NCBI GenBank assembly: GCA_947063875.1
Contig: CAMSTY010000005.1
Span: 27,281 to 91,280 of the forward strand
DNA length: 64,000 nt
Direction of reading: 5' to 3'
From: an uncultured bacterium
GTDB lineage: Bacteria > Bacillota > Clostridia > Lachnospirales > Lachnospiraceae
A program made the translations under genes and the position numbers. Of the stretch, positions 33,440 to 42,273 are shown piece after piece. The notes beneath the pieces were generated by a model, which saw only the letters and a list, made by a program, of their open reading frames with translations, was not told the DNA's origin and ran no database searches. Within the stretch, counting starts at the first letter, position 1. Each line of letters starts with the position of its first letter.

Positions 33440-34474
33440 TTAAAGTAGCTCCGGAAGTTCGCTTCGGATATAGGTCGCCCTGGCCTCATCCAGTTCCTCT
33501 TTGCCAAGGGGCCGTTCGGAGGCTTTCTGCAGATTCGCCGGCTGGATTCCCAGCATCATACGATAGACGGCGCAATCTTCCCTGGTCTTAAGGATTCCGT
33601 CTGCAATCCCTGACATCATCTGCGACAGAAAAATCATCGCGTCTTTGGCGCTCATCCGCCTGGCATATTTCAGCACCCCGTAAGACTTATAAGCTTCATC
33701 CGTATACTCCAGCCGGTGTTTTTCCAGCGTCATCCTGCGCACCTGTTTTTCCTGTGCCAGCAGCTGTAAGGCTACCCGGTTCACCAGATCCAGAATCTCT
33801 TTCTCCGTAAGTCCCAGTGTCTTTTGGTTGGAAACTTCATATAACGCTCCGTAATTCTCACTGCCTTCTCCGTATACCCCACGGACAGAAGCTCCAAAAC
33901 GTCCCATCTCCGCCACCAGGCCGTTAAACTTTTTTCCCATGGAAAGAGTAGGCAGATGCAGTACCGCAGAAGCCCTCATGCCGGTTCCCACATTGGTGGG
34001 AAACGAAGTCAGGTATCCATATTTTTTATCAAAGGCATAGGGAAAACGTGCATTGATATAGTCATCCATCTGATCGCATCGCGTCCATAACTCCCCCAGA
34101 TGAAGCCCTGGCGAAAGCATCTGAATGCGGATATGATCCGTGCCGTTAAGCACAATTGCGGTATCCTCCTCCTCCGACAGGATCAACCCTGTCGGCGTCT
34201 TTTGGGAAGCAATGGTAGAATTAAACACCCTGCGCTCCTGCAGAGACTTCTTTTCCAGTTCCCCCAATTCTCCCAGATCGTAATACTTGTAATGCTTTCC
34301 GTCCAGAGACCCCAGATTCTGCAAGCCAAGTTCCAGACGGCGAAGCATCTCCAGACTCTCCTTTTGCTGCAGCCTGGAAGGAAACGCATACTGATTCCAG
34401 TTTCGGACCAGGCGCACCCGGCTGCTGATAATGCCGGGGCGTTTCCGATCCACACATTCAAACCATTTTAACAT
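33440..34474 (-). CDS. mcsB: Protein arginine kinase McsB
   Basis: 344 aa, guanido-kinase fold. It phosphorylates arginine on proteins, marking them for ClpCP. Seen: SSRVRLVRN (about 18-26, ATP-binding Arg), EEDTAIVLNGTDHIRIQML, the catalytic region with FPTNVGTGMRASAVLHLP, and VRGVYGEGSENYGALYEVSNQKTLG. The short C-terminal region DEARATYIRSELPELL is the pArg-sensing end of the family. The ATG overlaps mcsA by 7 bp. Confidence 0.95.
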   Translation of the reverse strand: MLKWFECVDRKRPGIISSRVRLVRNWNQYAFPSRLQQKESLEMLRRLELGLQNLGSLDGKHYKYYDLGELGELEKKSLQERRVFNSTIASQKTPTGLILSEEEDTAIVLNGTDHIRIQMLSPGLHLGELWTRCDQMDDYINARFPYAFDKKYGYLTSFPTNVGTGMRASAVLHLPTLSMGKKFNGLVAEMGRFGASVRGVYGEGSENYGALYEVSNQKTLGLTEKEILDLVNRVALQLLAQEKQVRRMTLEKHRLEYTDEAYKSYGVLKYARRMSAKDAMIFLSQMMSGIADGILKTREDCAVYRMMLGIQPANLQKASERPLGKEELDEARATYIRSELPELL

Positions 34475-35049
34475 TTTCTGATTCCCTCTCTCAGTTCTCT
34501 GATCTTATCCCGGCACTGTGCGGCAACCTCGTATTCCTCTCTGGCAAGAGCCTCATGAAGCCGTGCATCCAGTATCCGAATCTGCTCCTCTGCATCCAGT
34601 TCTCCGCCCGGGATCTCATTTCCCGCACCGGACACGTCTTCTACGGAAAGAGAATTCCCTTCCTCCTGATAATGATAGCGTGGCTGCTTCCCCTTATGGG
34701 TATCGCTGCCTTGCAGCTGCTTGATATTCTCTCCAATTAAAAGATCAAATACTCCATAACATTCCGGACAGCCGAAACGGCTGTTCTTAATGAATTCCTC
34801 ATACGTCGTCTTACAGGACGGACAGATTACCTGGTGGGCTTTTCTCTGTTCCTCCTGTTCCTCTCCGATCCCCAACAGGCCGGAAAGCAGCTTTCCAAGC
34901 GGAAACTCGCTGTCAAACATAGCCGCATAAGGTCCAAAATCCATCTCCTTGGCACACTGGGCACAGAAATGGTGCTCTGTCTTCACCCCATTGATCACCT
35001 CTGTATACTGGATATTTGCCTCTCTGATCTTACAGCGTTCACATAACAT
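34468..35049 (-). CDS. mcsA: McsA, activator of the McsB arginine kinase
   Basis: 193 aa. Two zinc-binding CxxC pairs at the N-terminus (CERCKIREANIQY, FCAQCAKEM), a second set CPSCKTTYEEF ... FGCPECYG, and a C-terminal UVR motif (LDARLHEALAREEYEVAAQCRDKIREL). McsA binds and activates McsB. It lies 15 bp after the GntR gene and overlaps mcsB. The UVR motif also occurs in ClpC and is thought to mediate their contact. Confidence 0.93.
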   Translation of the reverse strand: MLCERCKIREANIQYTEVINGVKTEHHFCAQCAKEMDFGPYAAMFDSEFPLGKLLSGLLGIGEEQEEQRKAHQVICPSCKTTYEEFIKNSRFGCPECYGVFDLLIGENIKQLQGSDTHKGKQPRYHYQEEGNSLSVEDVSGAGNEIPGGELDAEEQIRILDARLHEALAREEYEVAAQCRDKIRELREGIRKC

Positions 35050-35064
35050 AATCGTCCTCCATTG

Positions 35065-35439
35065 CTATTTCCCAGTATAATAATTGTAGATTTCATCAAC
35101 CAGTCCATGAACTTCCTGGCGACTGATCCGTCTGCAGATAGAACGGGCCAGGATCACCGCCAAGTCCTCCCGCAATTCCTCCATCGCGCGAAGCTTATCT
35201 GCGTCAAGGGCAATCACTGCGCCTTTTCTTCGGTCCAGCTTGATAAATCCTTCCTGCTTTAATACAGCATATGCTTTATTAACCGTGTGCATGTTAATCC
35301 CAATATTATCTGCCAGCTGCCGGACCGAGGGCAGAGAATCCCCCTCCCGAATCCTTTCCGCCGCAATTCCGATAATGATCTGATTTCGGAGCTGTATGTA
35401 TATCGCCTCATTGCTCTCAAAATCAATCGTTAAAACCAT
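35065..35439 (-). CDS. GntR-family (YtrA-type) regulator at the head of the mcsAB-clpC operon
   Basis: 124 aa: a winged helix-turn-helix (IYIQLRNQIIIGIAAERIREGDSLPSVRQLADNIGINMHTVNKAYAVLKQEGFIKL) and a short C-terminal helical region, the YtrA layout without a large effector domain. In most Firmicutes this position is held by ctsR. A TATAA-CGA-TTATA dyad overlaps the -10 of the gene's own promoter, a likely autoregulatory operator. Co-transcription with mcsA, mcsB and clpC suggests it controls the stress operon (inference). Start ATG 35439 follows GAGGAT. Confidence 0.85.
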   Translation of the reverse strand: MVLTIDFESNEAIYIQLRNQIIIGIAAERIREGDSLPSVRQLADNIGINMHTVNKAYAVLKQEGFIKLDRRKGAVIALDADKLRAMEELREDLAVILARSICRRISRQEVHGLVDEIYNYYTGK

Positions 35440-35519
35440 ATCCTCACCGTCTTTCGTTATTCTGACCAGACAAAAGCTGCCTTACCGCAGCCTCTGTATC
35501 CATCATCCTGTCAATATGT

Positions 35520-35555
35520 TATAACGATTATAGAACAAGAAAGCGGCGAAGTCAA
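35520..35555 (-). promoter_or_regulatory. Promoter of the GntR-mcsA-mcsB-clpC operon with a dyad operator
   Basis: Minus-strand TTGACT (35550-35555), a 17-nt spacer and TATAAT (35527-35532). The dyad TATAA-CGA-TTATA (35520-35532) covers the -10. The -35 lies in the loop of a 10-bp inverted repeat (35539-35567). Confidence 0.75.
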
Positions 35556-35567
35556 TACGCCGCTTTC
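35539..35567 (-). terminator. 10-bp inverted repeat after the cohesin-domain gene
   Basis: GAAAGCGGCG (35539-35548) and CGCCGCTTTC (35558-35567) flank 9 bp containing the -35 of the GntR promoter. On the minus strand it is followed by TTGTTC, a weak U-tract. It lies 13 bp after the upstream gene's stop. Confidence 0.6.
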
Positions 35568-35580
35568 AAATACCATTTTC

Positions 35581-37167
35581 TTACTCATCCAAATCAAAAA
35601 ACTCAAAATCATCCGTTTCCGGGGCGCCGGCCGGTTCCTCCATGGTAGCCGCCTCGCGCGCAAGACTTGCCGCAATCGTCTTTTCCATGTCCTCCGCCGA
35701 TACCTGAGAGGAACGTCCCTGAGAAGTCCTCTGCGTCGGATAATCCGGCTCCCGGGCCGGCCTTCTCTCCCGCTTCTTCTCTGAATCTCTGCCGGAATGT
35801 TCCGATCGATAATCTTCAGGCTCTTCCTCCGCCGGTTCCGGCTGATAGGCCTCTATCGGGAACTCATCCTCAAAGTCTTCCTCATCCTCCTCAAACTCTT
35901 CTTCCCCGCGCATATAGCGTTCTTCCTTCGACATCCGTTTTCCTGCCGTCCGGGAACCCGGACTGTTTTCCCGGCGGGAAGCCGGCTCATAACTCCGGCT
36001 GCGTCTGGATGAAATCAGCAGGATCAACAGGATCAGCAGCAGGACAAGCAGCGCTCCGCCGCCGCCGATGGCAATCCACTTCAGCAGATTATAGTCATCC
36101 ACCAGTTCGTTGTACTTTTCTCCTACTTCCAGAAGTTCCGGATCTACCTTGGCCCCATCGTCAAAATATCTCTGCAAAGTCTTGTCCTTGCGGTCAAAAC
36201 GGTAGAAATTCTGTTCTCCGTTTTCATTCACGCCATAGAAGACGCAATATTCCGGATCGTTCTCCGCTTCCGGCACCCATCCGGTCACTTTTGCCGAACC
36301 TATGGTAATCTCACTCTCTTTCAGGCCCTCCGGCGCCGCCACACCCGCAGGAAGACTGATGATCTGCACCTTTTTCGCCTGAGAAGTCAGTTCTGCAAGC
36401 ACTTCCGGCGCCGCTTCCGGAATGGTGGCTTCCCCGCCGTTCTCTCCGCCCTCCACCTTATTGACAACAATCGTGTAGGCCTTTACGGTAGTTCCGTCAG
36501 CCGCCGTCACCCGGCAAACCACGGTATTCTCTCCCTCCTGCAGTCCGCTGTCCCCCTCCAGGGCCACGGTAGCGCCCTCATTATTTGGCACAGCGCTGAC
36601 TGCAAGGTTTTCCGTGTCCAGTCCCACGGTAGCCGTATAATTCTCCGTACCAGGAGTGAAGGCCGGCTCTAAGGTCCCCGGAGATATCTGGAGCGACTGC
36701 AGAGTCGCATCCTCTGACGATGTCTCCAACCCTTGTATTGTGATGGAAGAGGAACCTGTCTTCACTTCCGCCAGCGCCTGGCCGTTATTGTCATAGCCTT
36801 CCCAGTCGCTCACCGTAATGGAGGCCGTACCGGAACGCAGCGCCTTAAACTTCATCTCCGTGACGACTTCGGTTTTTCCTGAAGCTCCCCGGATCACCAG
36901 TTTCCCGGTTCCGCCGCTGACGTTATCGCTTCCGCTGATATACTCCAGCATACTGGCATCATAATCCAGAGTCACTTTTGTATCTCCCAGCAGCTGCCCG
37001 TCCGTGGACGTAAACTTCATAGTCACACTGACTTCCTGCCCTACCTGAGACGACGGGTCCGAAAATGCAATCCTCGCACTCGCCGCAAAACTCTGGAATG
37101 TCATCGCCGCTGTCAGCAACACTGCCACCAGCAGTCTGCCGATGAATTGTCCCTTCTGTCTGTTCAT
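35581..37167 (-). CDS. Cohesin-domain surface protein with a cadherin-like beta-sandwich and a membrane anchor
   Basis: 528 aa. Signal peptide (about 1-29), then a cohesin-like fold (ARIAFSDPSSQVGQEVSVTMKF ... VTLDYDASMLEYISG) to about residue 150, then a cadherin-like beta-sandwich domain (LQSLQISPGTLEPAFTPGTE ... YTATVGL). After a Glu/Ala-rich linker comes a further extracellular part, one transmembrane helix (about 363-388, GGGALLVLLLILLILLIS), and a long acidic/basic cytoplasmic tail. No dockerin partner is seen in the window, so cohesin may bind something else. It precedes a related SH3/glucosaminidase gene by 58 bp. Confidence 0.8.
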   Translation of the reverse strand: MNRQKGQFIGRLLVAVLLTAAMTFQSFAASARIAFSDPSSQVGQEVSVTMKFTSTDGQLLGDTKVTLDYDASMLEYISGSDNVSGGTGKLVIRGASGKTEVVTEMKFKALRSGTASITVSDWEGYDNNGQALAEVKTGSSSITIQGLETSSEDATLQSLQISPGTLEPAFTPGTENYTATVGLDTENLAVSAVPNNEGATVALEGDSGLQEGENTVVCRVTAADGTTVKAYTIVVNKVEGGENGGEATIPEAAPEVLAELTSQAKKVQIISLPAGVAAPEGLKESEITIGSAKVTGWVPEAENDPEYCVFYGVNENGEQNFYRFDRKDKTLQRYFDDGAKVDPELLEVGEKYNELVDDYNLLKWIAIGGGGALLVLLLILLILLISSRRSRSYEPASRRENSPGSRTAGKRMSKEERYMRGEEEFEEDEEDFEDEFPIEAYQPEPAEEEPEDYRSEHSGRDSEKKRERRPAREPDYPTQRTSQGRSSQVSAEDMEKTIAASLAREAATMEEPAGAPETDDFEFFDLDE

Positions 37168-37225
37168 AATCTCTCCTGACTCTCTATTCTGTGTTATATT
37201 TCATTCAGCCGCAACTTCCATATCT

Positions 37226-39475
37226 TTATGGGCTGATAATGATCACATTGCTTCCTCCCGGTGTCGGAGCGCCACCTGCAGGACCGCCTCCCGGTCCGCT
37301 TCCCCCTGGCGCGGCAATCACGCCTGACTGGCCGCCGTTTCCTGCCGGGTTGCTCCCGCCCGCCGGATTGCCGCCGACGCTTCCATTATAGGTAGAACCT
37401 CCGCCCTGACGGACCAGATGAATCACATATTCCCTTTCATTGCCATTTTGCGCCCGCACCCGTACCCGGATATCGTTTGTTCCCGAGGCAATCTGGAAAT
37501 TCCCCGTACCGCTGATCACCGCCGTACTGTCAAGTGCGCTGGCATAGACGGACACCGTGCTTACTGAACTGTCAACAATCAGGTTATACGAGTAGGTATC
37601 CCTGTTAAACGTAGGCGTCAGAGAAAATCCCTCTACTCCCAGTCCCCCCAGCTTATTGTTCGGACTTCCGTCCCCGGTCGGCTTTGCACAGGGAGTATCC
37701 GGCATCCCGCTGTATACCGGAATCTTAAAACGCAGCGGCAATGTCTTGAGTTTGGCCGAATAACTCTCTGCAAAAATCGAACCCTCGGAAGCAGCGCCGT
37801 CCACATTCGTCATATACTGATGTTTGTATAGATTATTGCCCTGAACATTATACTTTTTCAAATAGAAAGTATCCTGCCCTGCACGGACATAATTCTCCCC
37901 ATAGAACTGGGCTCCGCCAATAATCGCTTTCTCCGGAGTATTCCAGGGTCTTCCATAGGAACCGGACTGAGAGGCGTACCACAATCCCCGTTCCACAGCC
38001 CCCATTCCATCTGCCGCATATGCCCCGACATTAAAGTAATTATAATACCCGGGATAAGAAGCATTATTCCCCTTAATCGAATTCCCCCGTCCATCTGATC
38101 CCTGTTCCTGTATAATCATGGCCGTCAGGACATAGGGGTTCACCCCGGAAACCTGAGCCGCCTGCATGATTACATCCACATAAGAAACGCTTCCTACAGC
38201 AGTTGACTGGCCGGAATTTCCTCCTGGTGAGACGGTTCCCGCAGAAGAAGAACCTCCTCCCGGTGAAGCCGCTCCCGCAGAGGAAGAGCCTCCTCCCGGG
38301 GTCACAGTCGGCGAAGCAGAAACGCCGCTTTGGGAACCGCCCCCTGGTGATGGGGATGTCCCCCCCGAAGACGTGCCGCCTGGAGAAACCACTCCTGAAG
38401 ATGTGCCGCCCGGGGACGGGGATGTGCCGCCTGAACCGCCCTGGCCGGGTTTTACTCCTACCCTCACGGAGGTCGCCACCTTGGGTGCATCATGTCTGCT
38501 GACAGAAGCCGACGGACTCCGCAGCTGTACATTCTGATCGCCAGAAGGCCTGCTGCCTCCACTTCCGCCGGACACTCCAGGACCTGCGCTGCTGCCGGAT
38601 GTCCCCGGTGATACTACCACACCGGAAGAACTGCCCGAAGAAGAGCCGCCCGGCCCGTAAGAAGAACTGGTTGAGCCGCCTTGGGAACCGCCCGTCCCGC
38701 CGGTCCAGGTGCCTCCTCCGGTAGTAGTGCCGTCAAGAAAAGTACCCTTTACCAGAGCCTGCAGCCCTTCTCTTGTCTGTGTGGAGGCATCGTAGCTGTG
38801 ATTCATAAATTGAAACACATATACATCATCCAAAAAATTCCTTGGGTCCATATAATATCGGATAATCTCCTCAGAGGCAGCCACCCAGCTGCTTCCGTCA
38901 AACCCGGTCCAGGTGCCATTGTCCCAGTTGTAAGCGCCGTCCGCCGTGGATTTGTGAGAAGAGATACTGCTCTTATGAATCAGGCTGCGGGGAATGATAC
39001 TCTCATTCTGAATCACCGTATTCCAGTCCAGGCCTGTCCGGTGCGCCTCAAACACCCAATTCGGATACTGCGCATGCAGCTGCCGCAAAGCAGGCTTATA
39101 ACTTTCCGGAAACCCCTGATTTGTCAGATAGGACTCAAAATTAGCATCCTGGCTATAGGCAACCGGAAAACGGAGATAGGTATGTAATACATAACCGGTG
39201 CCGCTGCTGGTACGGATCTGATACCACAATTTCCCGTCACTGCCATTCACCTCATTGATCACCGTAACGGAAGTCCCTTTCGACAAACTGGTCACCCGGG
39301 AATAGGATGTGCCCGGGCCGCTGCGCACATTCAAAGAAGAGGCATTAACCGTAGCCTGCCGCTCCGTATATGCGTAAACCCGATTAAACGGAACTGGCAC
39401 GGCAAAAGACAGCCGTCCTCCCAGAGCCAATGTCAGCAAAACCGCTACCCATCTTTTCCATCTTTGTCGTTTCAT
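37226..39475 (-). CDS. Secreted SH3/glucosaminidase protein with a cadherin-like domain
   Basis: 749 aa. Signal peptide (about 1-30), a bacterial SH3 domain (ATVNASSLNVRSGPGTSYSRV) at about 40-105, and a glucosaminidase region split in two. Its first half (PNWVFEAHRTGLDWNTVIQN ... FLDDVYVFQFMNHSY) is separated from its second half (VNPYVLTAMIIQEQGSDGRG ... GGAQFYGENYV, catalytic Glu likely in QEQGS) by roughly 180 residues of Gly/Ser/Pro/Thr sequence. A cadherin-like domain and a Gly-rich tail end the protein. It probably cleaves peptidoglycan glycan strands outside the cell. The pair with the cohesin-domain gene shares the same beta-sandwich type. Confidence 0.8.
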   Translation of the reverse strand: MKRQRWKRWVAVLLTLALGGRLSFAVPVPFNRVYAYTERQATVNASSLNVRSGPGTSYSRVTSLSKGTSVTVINEVNGSDGKLWYQIRTSSGTGYVLHTYLRFPVAYSQDANFESYLTNQGFPESYKPALRQLHAQYPNWVFEAHRTGLDWNTVIQNESIIPRSLIHKSSISSHKSTADGAYNWDNGTWTGFDGSSWVAASEEIIRYYMDPRNFLDDVYVFQFMNHSYDASTQTREGLQALVKGTFLDGTTTGGGTWTGGTGGSQGGSTSSSYGPGGSSSGSSSGVVVSPGTSGSSAGPGVSGGSGGSRPSGDQNVQLRSPSASVSRHDAPKVATSVRVGVKPGQGGSGGTSPSPGGTSSGVVSPGGTSSGGTSPSPGGGSQSGVSASPTVTPGGGSSSAGAASPGGGSSSAGTVSPGGNSGQSTAVGSVSYVDVIMQAAQVSGVNPYVLTAMIIQEQGSDGRGNSIKGNNASYPGYYNYFNVGAYAADGMGAVERGLWYASQSGSYGRPWNTPEKAIIGGAQFYGENYVRAGQDTFYLKKYNVQGNNLYKHQYMTNVDGAASEGSIFAESYSAKLKTLPLRFKIPVYSGMPDTPCAKPTGDGSPNNKLGGLGVEGFSLTPTFNRDTYSYNLIVDSSVSTVSVYASALDSTAVISGTGNFQIASGTNDIRVRVRAQNGNEREYVIHLVRQGGGSTYNGSVGGNPAGGSNPAGNGGQSGVIAAPGGSGPGGGPAGGAPTPGGSNVIIISP
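38200..38720. repeat. Low-complexity coding repeat (Pro-Gly-Gly-Ser/Thr type)
   Basis: Imperfect repeats encoding variants of SPGGTSSGG and SPGGGS. They lie inside the glucosaminidase gene and interrupt its catalytic domain. Confidence 0.75.
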
Positions 39476-39515
39476 CTATATTCTCCAATATTCTTCCTTT
39501 TATAACACATGCTCT

Positions 39516-39545
39516 ATTATAATGACAAAAGATAGGGTATGTCAA
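39516..39545 (-). promoter_or_regulatory. Promoter of the SH3/glucosaminidase-cohesin operon
   Basis: Minus-strand TTGACA (39540-39545), an 18-nt spacer and TATAAT (39516-39521). Both hexamers match the consensus exactly. Confidence 0.85.
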
Positions 39546-39591
39546 CAAAATCCATAAAAGTTCACACTTTTGGAACAATTCGTAAGAAATC

Positions 39592-39631
39592 CTTAAAAAG
39601 GAAACAGGATCTGCACTCTCACAGATCCTGT
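39592..39631 (-). terminator. Terminator of the carboxylase operon
   Basis: Minus-strand ACAGGATCTG-TGAGAGTG-CAGATCCTGT (39604-39631), then TTCCTTTTT. Confidence 0.85.
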
Positions 39632-39647
39632 CCTGCTTTCCGTTGTT

Positions 39648-41057
39648 TTACACGGGATATGCCTTGTTTTCCGTATCTGCCACAGCAGCATCCACCTTAG
39701 TCTGCTGTGCCTCTCTGTACTTGAAGAACTCCTCTGCTACCTTCGGGAACAAAGCATAGGAAAGAACATCCTCATCCTGCTGTTTCCAGCGGGCGCACTC
39801 TTTCTCGAACTGAGGTAGCTGCGGCGGAATCAGGTCTGCCGGACGGCAGGTGATCGGAGTCTCGTCGCCGATAATCTTCTTCTGAACTTCCGGATTGAAG
39901 GGTTTTACCGTCTGTCCGAACTCGCCCAGCATAATCTTCTTGGACTCCTTGGGCACCAGCTTATAACGCTCGCCTGCAATAACATTCATTACGGCCTGGG
40001 TACCCACGATCTGAGAAGAAGGGGTAACCAGCGGCGGCTCACCGAAGTCTTTTCTTACCCGCGGAATCTCCTCCAGCACCTCACGGTATTTGTCTTCCTT
40101 GCCGGCCTCTTTCAGCTGGGACACCAGGTTGGACAACATGCCGCCCGGCACCTGATACTGCAGAGTCTTGATGTTGACGCCCAGCACCTTCGGATTCAGG
40201 AGGCCGCTCTTTAACACCTCCTCGCGGATCGGTGTGAAGTAGTCTGCAATCTCCGCCAGTTTTTCCTGATTCAGCCCCGTATCATAGGGAGTGCCCCGGA
40301 AAGTCTCCACCATCACTTCCGTAGCCGGCTGGCTGGTTCCCAGCGCCAGCGGGGACATGGCGGTATCGATGATGTCACAGCCGGACTCCACTGCCTTTAA
40401 GTAGGTCATGGAAGCCACACCGGATGTATAGTGAGTATGCAGATCGATCGGCAGTGCGGTGGACTCCTTCAGGGCAGCCACCAGCTCCTGAGCCGCATAA
40501 GGGGTCAGCAGACCAGCCATATCCTTGATACAGATGGAATCCGCTCCCATGTCCTCAATCCTCTTGGCAATATCCTTCCAGTAATCCATGGTATAGGCAT
40601 CACCCAGAGTATAGCACAATGCGATCTGCGCATGTGCCTTTTCCTTGTTTGCCGCGCTGACTGCGGTCTGCAGATTGCGCAGGTCATTGAGACAGTCGAA
40701 AATACGGATGATGTCAATGCCATTGGCCACGGACTTCTGTACGAAATATTCCACCACGTCATCTGCATAATGGTTGTAACCCAGAATATTCTGGCCGCGG
40801 AACAGCATCTGAAGCTTGGTATTCTTAAAACCTGCCTTCAGTTTTCTTAAACGCTCCCATGGGTCTTCTTTCAGGAAACGAAGGGAAGCGTCAAAGGTAG
40901 CGCCGCCCCAGCACTCTACTGCATAATAGCCGATCTGATCCATCTTGTCGATGATGGGCAGCATCTGCTCGGTACTCATCCTGGTTGCGATTAAGGACTG
41001 GTGGGCGTCACGGAGGACCGTCTCCACAATCTTAACCGGCTTTTTCTCTATTGCCAT
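39648..41057 (-). CDS. oadA: OadA/5S-type carboxyltransferase (pyruvate/oxaloacetate)
   Basis: 469 aa, a TIM-barrel carboxyltransferase. Seen: ETVLRDAHQSLIATRM (about 11-26, metal/substrate site), ECWGGATFDASLRFL, the metal-binding DLHTHYTSG, and the C-terminal PYC_OADA helical domain. It moves CO2 between biotin and pyruvate/oxaloacetate. The usual C-terminal biotin domain is absent; a separate biotin carrier is two genes upstream. It is the last gene of a five-gene operon that also holds an MmdA-like carboxyltransferase. The 469-aa stand-alone form corresponds to the 5S subunit of transcarboxylase as well as to a domain of oxaloacetate decarboxylase alpha. Confidence 0.9.
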   Translation of the reverse strand: MAIEKKPVKIVETVLRDAHQSLIATRMSTEQMLPIIDKMDQIGYYAVECWGGATFDASLRFLKEDPWERLRKLKAGFKNTKLQMLFRGQNILGYNHYADDVVEYFVQKSVANGIDIIRIFDCLNDLRNLQTAVSAANKEKAHAQIALCYTLGDAYTMDYWKDIAKRIEDMGADSICIKDMAGLLTPYAAQELVAALKESTALPIDLHTHYTSGVASMTYLKAVESGCDIIDTAMSPLALGTSQPATEVMVETFRGTPYDTGLNQEKLAEIADYFTPIREEVLKSGLLNPKVLGVNIKTLQYQVPGGMLSNLVSQLKEAGKEDKYREVLEEIPRVRKDFGEPPLVTPSSQIVGTQAVMNVIAGERYKLVPKESKKIMLGEFGQTVKPFNPEVQKKIIGDETPITCRPADLIPPQLPQFEKECARWKQQDEDVLSYALFPKVAEEFFKYREAQQTKVDAAVADTENKAYPV

Positions 41058-41091
41058 TTTATTTCCCTCCTAATCATTATCAACACGGAAT

Positions 41092-42240
41092 TTACACGCC
41101 AAAGATCGCCATGAACGTACCGGCCGCCACGGCAGTGCCGATAACGCCAGCCACATTGGGGCCCATGGCATGCATCAGCAGGAAGTTGGTGGGATCTGCC
41201 TCTGCACCCACCTTCTGGGACACCCGGGCTGCCATCGGCACTGCAGACACGCCTGCGGAACCAATCAGCGGGTTCACCTTGCCTCCCGTCAGCTTACACA
41301 TAATCTTGCCAAAGAACACCCCGGCAGTCGTACCGAAAGCAAATGCAATCAGGCCAAGCGCCACGATCTGCAAGGTCGTTATCTTCAAAAATGCCTCTGC
41401 GCTGGTGCTTGCGCCTACGGAAGTGCCCAGCAGGATAACTACGATGTACATCATGGCATTGCTGGCCGTCTCCTGCAGCTGCTTTACCACGCCAGACTCC
41501 CTGAACAGGTTGCCCAGCATCAGCATGCCTACCAGCGGAGCCGTGGTCGGCAGGATCAGGCATACTACGATCGTAACAATGATGGGGAACAGGATCTTCT
41601 CCAATTTGGATACCGGACGCAGCTGTTCCATCCTGATCTTGCGCTCTGCCTCGGAAGTCATCAGCTTCATGATCGGAGGCTGGATGATCGGCACAAGAGC
41701 CATGTAAGAATAAGCAGCCACTGCAATCGGTCCCATGAACTCCGTCTGTCCCAGCTTACCGGCCAGGAAGATGGAAGTCGGGCCATCCGCACCGCCGATA
41801 ATGGAAATAGCGGCGGCCGCCTTGTCGTTGAATCCCATGAAAATAGCCATAAAATAAGCAGCGTAAATACCAAACTGTGCGGCAGCTCCCAAAAGAAAAC
41901 TCTTGGGATTTGCAATCAGCGGACCGAAATCCGTCATCGCACCCACACCCATGAAAATCAGAGACGGCAGGATACTCCATTCATCCAGCAGGAAAAAGTA
42001 ATGAAGCAGGCCGCCCACACCATTAGACATATCTTCAGGCCGTGCCATAATATCCGGATAGATATTGACAAGCAGCATACCAAATGCAATCGGAACCAGC
42101 AGAAGCGGTTCAAACCCGTATTTGATCGCCAGCATCAGAAACACCAGAGCCACACCGATCATCAGGAAATTGCCAAAGGTAAGATTGCAAAATGCTGTCT
42201 GCTGAAGAAGATTAGACATTGTTGTTGCAATATAATCCAT
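41092..42240 (-). CDS. oadB: Sodium-translocating decarboxylase beta subunit
   Basis: 382 aa, about nine to eleven transmembrane helices. It is the OadB/MmdB/GcdB family that couples decarboxylation of carboxybiotin to sodium export. Seen: MGVGAMTDFGPLIANP, the key Asp in GGADGPTSIFLAGKL, and GSAGVSAVPMAARVSQKVG with LLMHAMGPNVAGVIGTAVAAG. This is the membrane pump of the operon. GGAGGG precedes the ATG, 33 bp after the biotin-carrier gene. Confidence 0.95.
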   Translation of the reverse strand: MDYIATTMSNLLQQTAFCNLTFGNFLMIGVALVFLMLAIKYGFEPLLLVPIAFGMLLVNIYPDIMARPEDMSNGVGGLLHYFFLLDEWSILPSLIFMGVGAMTDFGPLIANPKSFLLGAAAQFGIYAAYFMAIFMGFNDKAAAAISIIGGADGPTSIFLAGKLGQTEFMGPIAVAAYSYMALVPIIQPPIMKLMTSEAERKIRMEQLRPVSKLEKILFPIIVTIVVCLILPTTAPLVGMLMLGNLFRESGVVKQLQETASNAMMYIVVILLGTSVGASTSAEAFLKITTLQIVALGLIAFAFGTTAGVFFGKIMCKLTGGKVNPLIGSAGVSAVPMAARVSQKVGAEADPTNFLLMHAMGPNVAGVIGTAVAAGTFMAIFGV

Positions 42241-42273
42241 TTTTATCCCTCCATAGTGGAATTTCTCAGCAGA

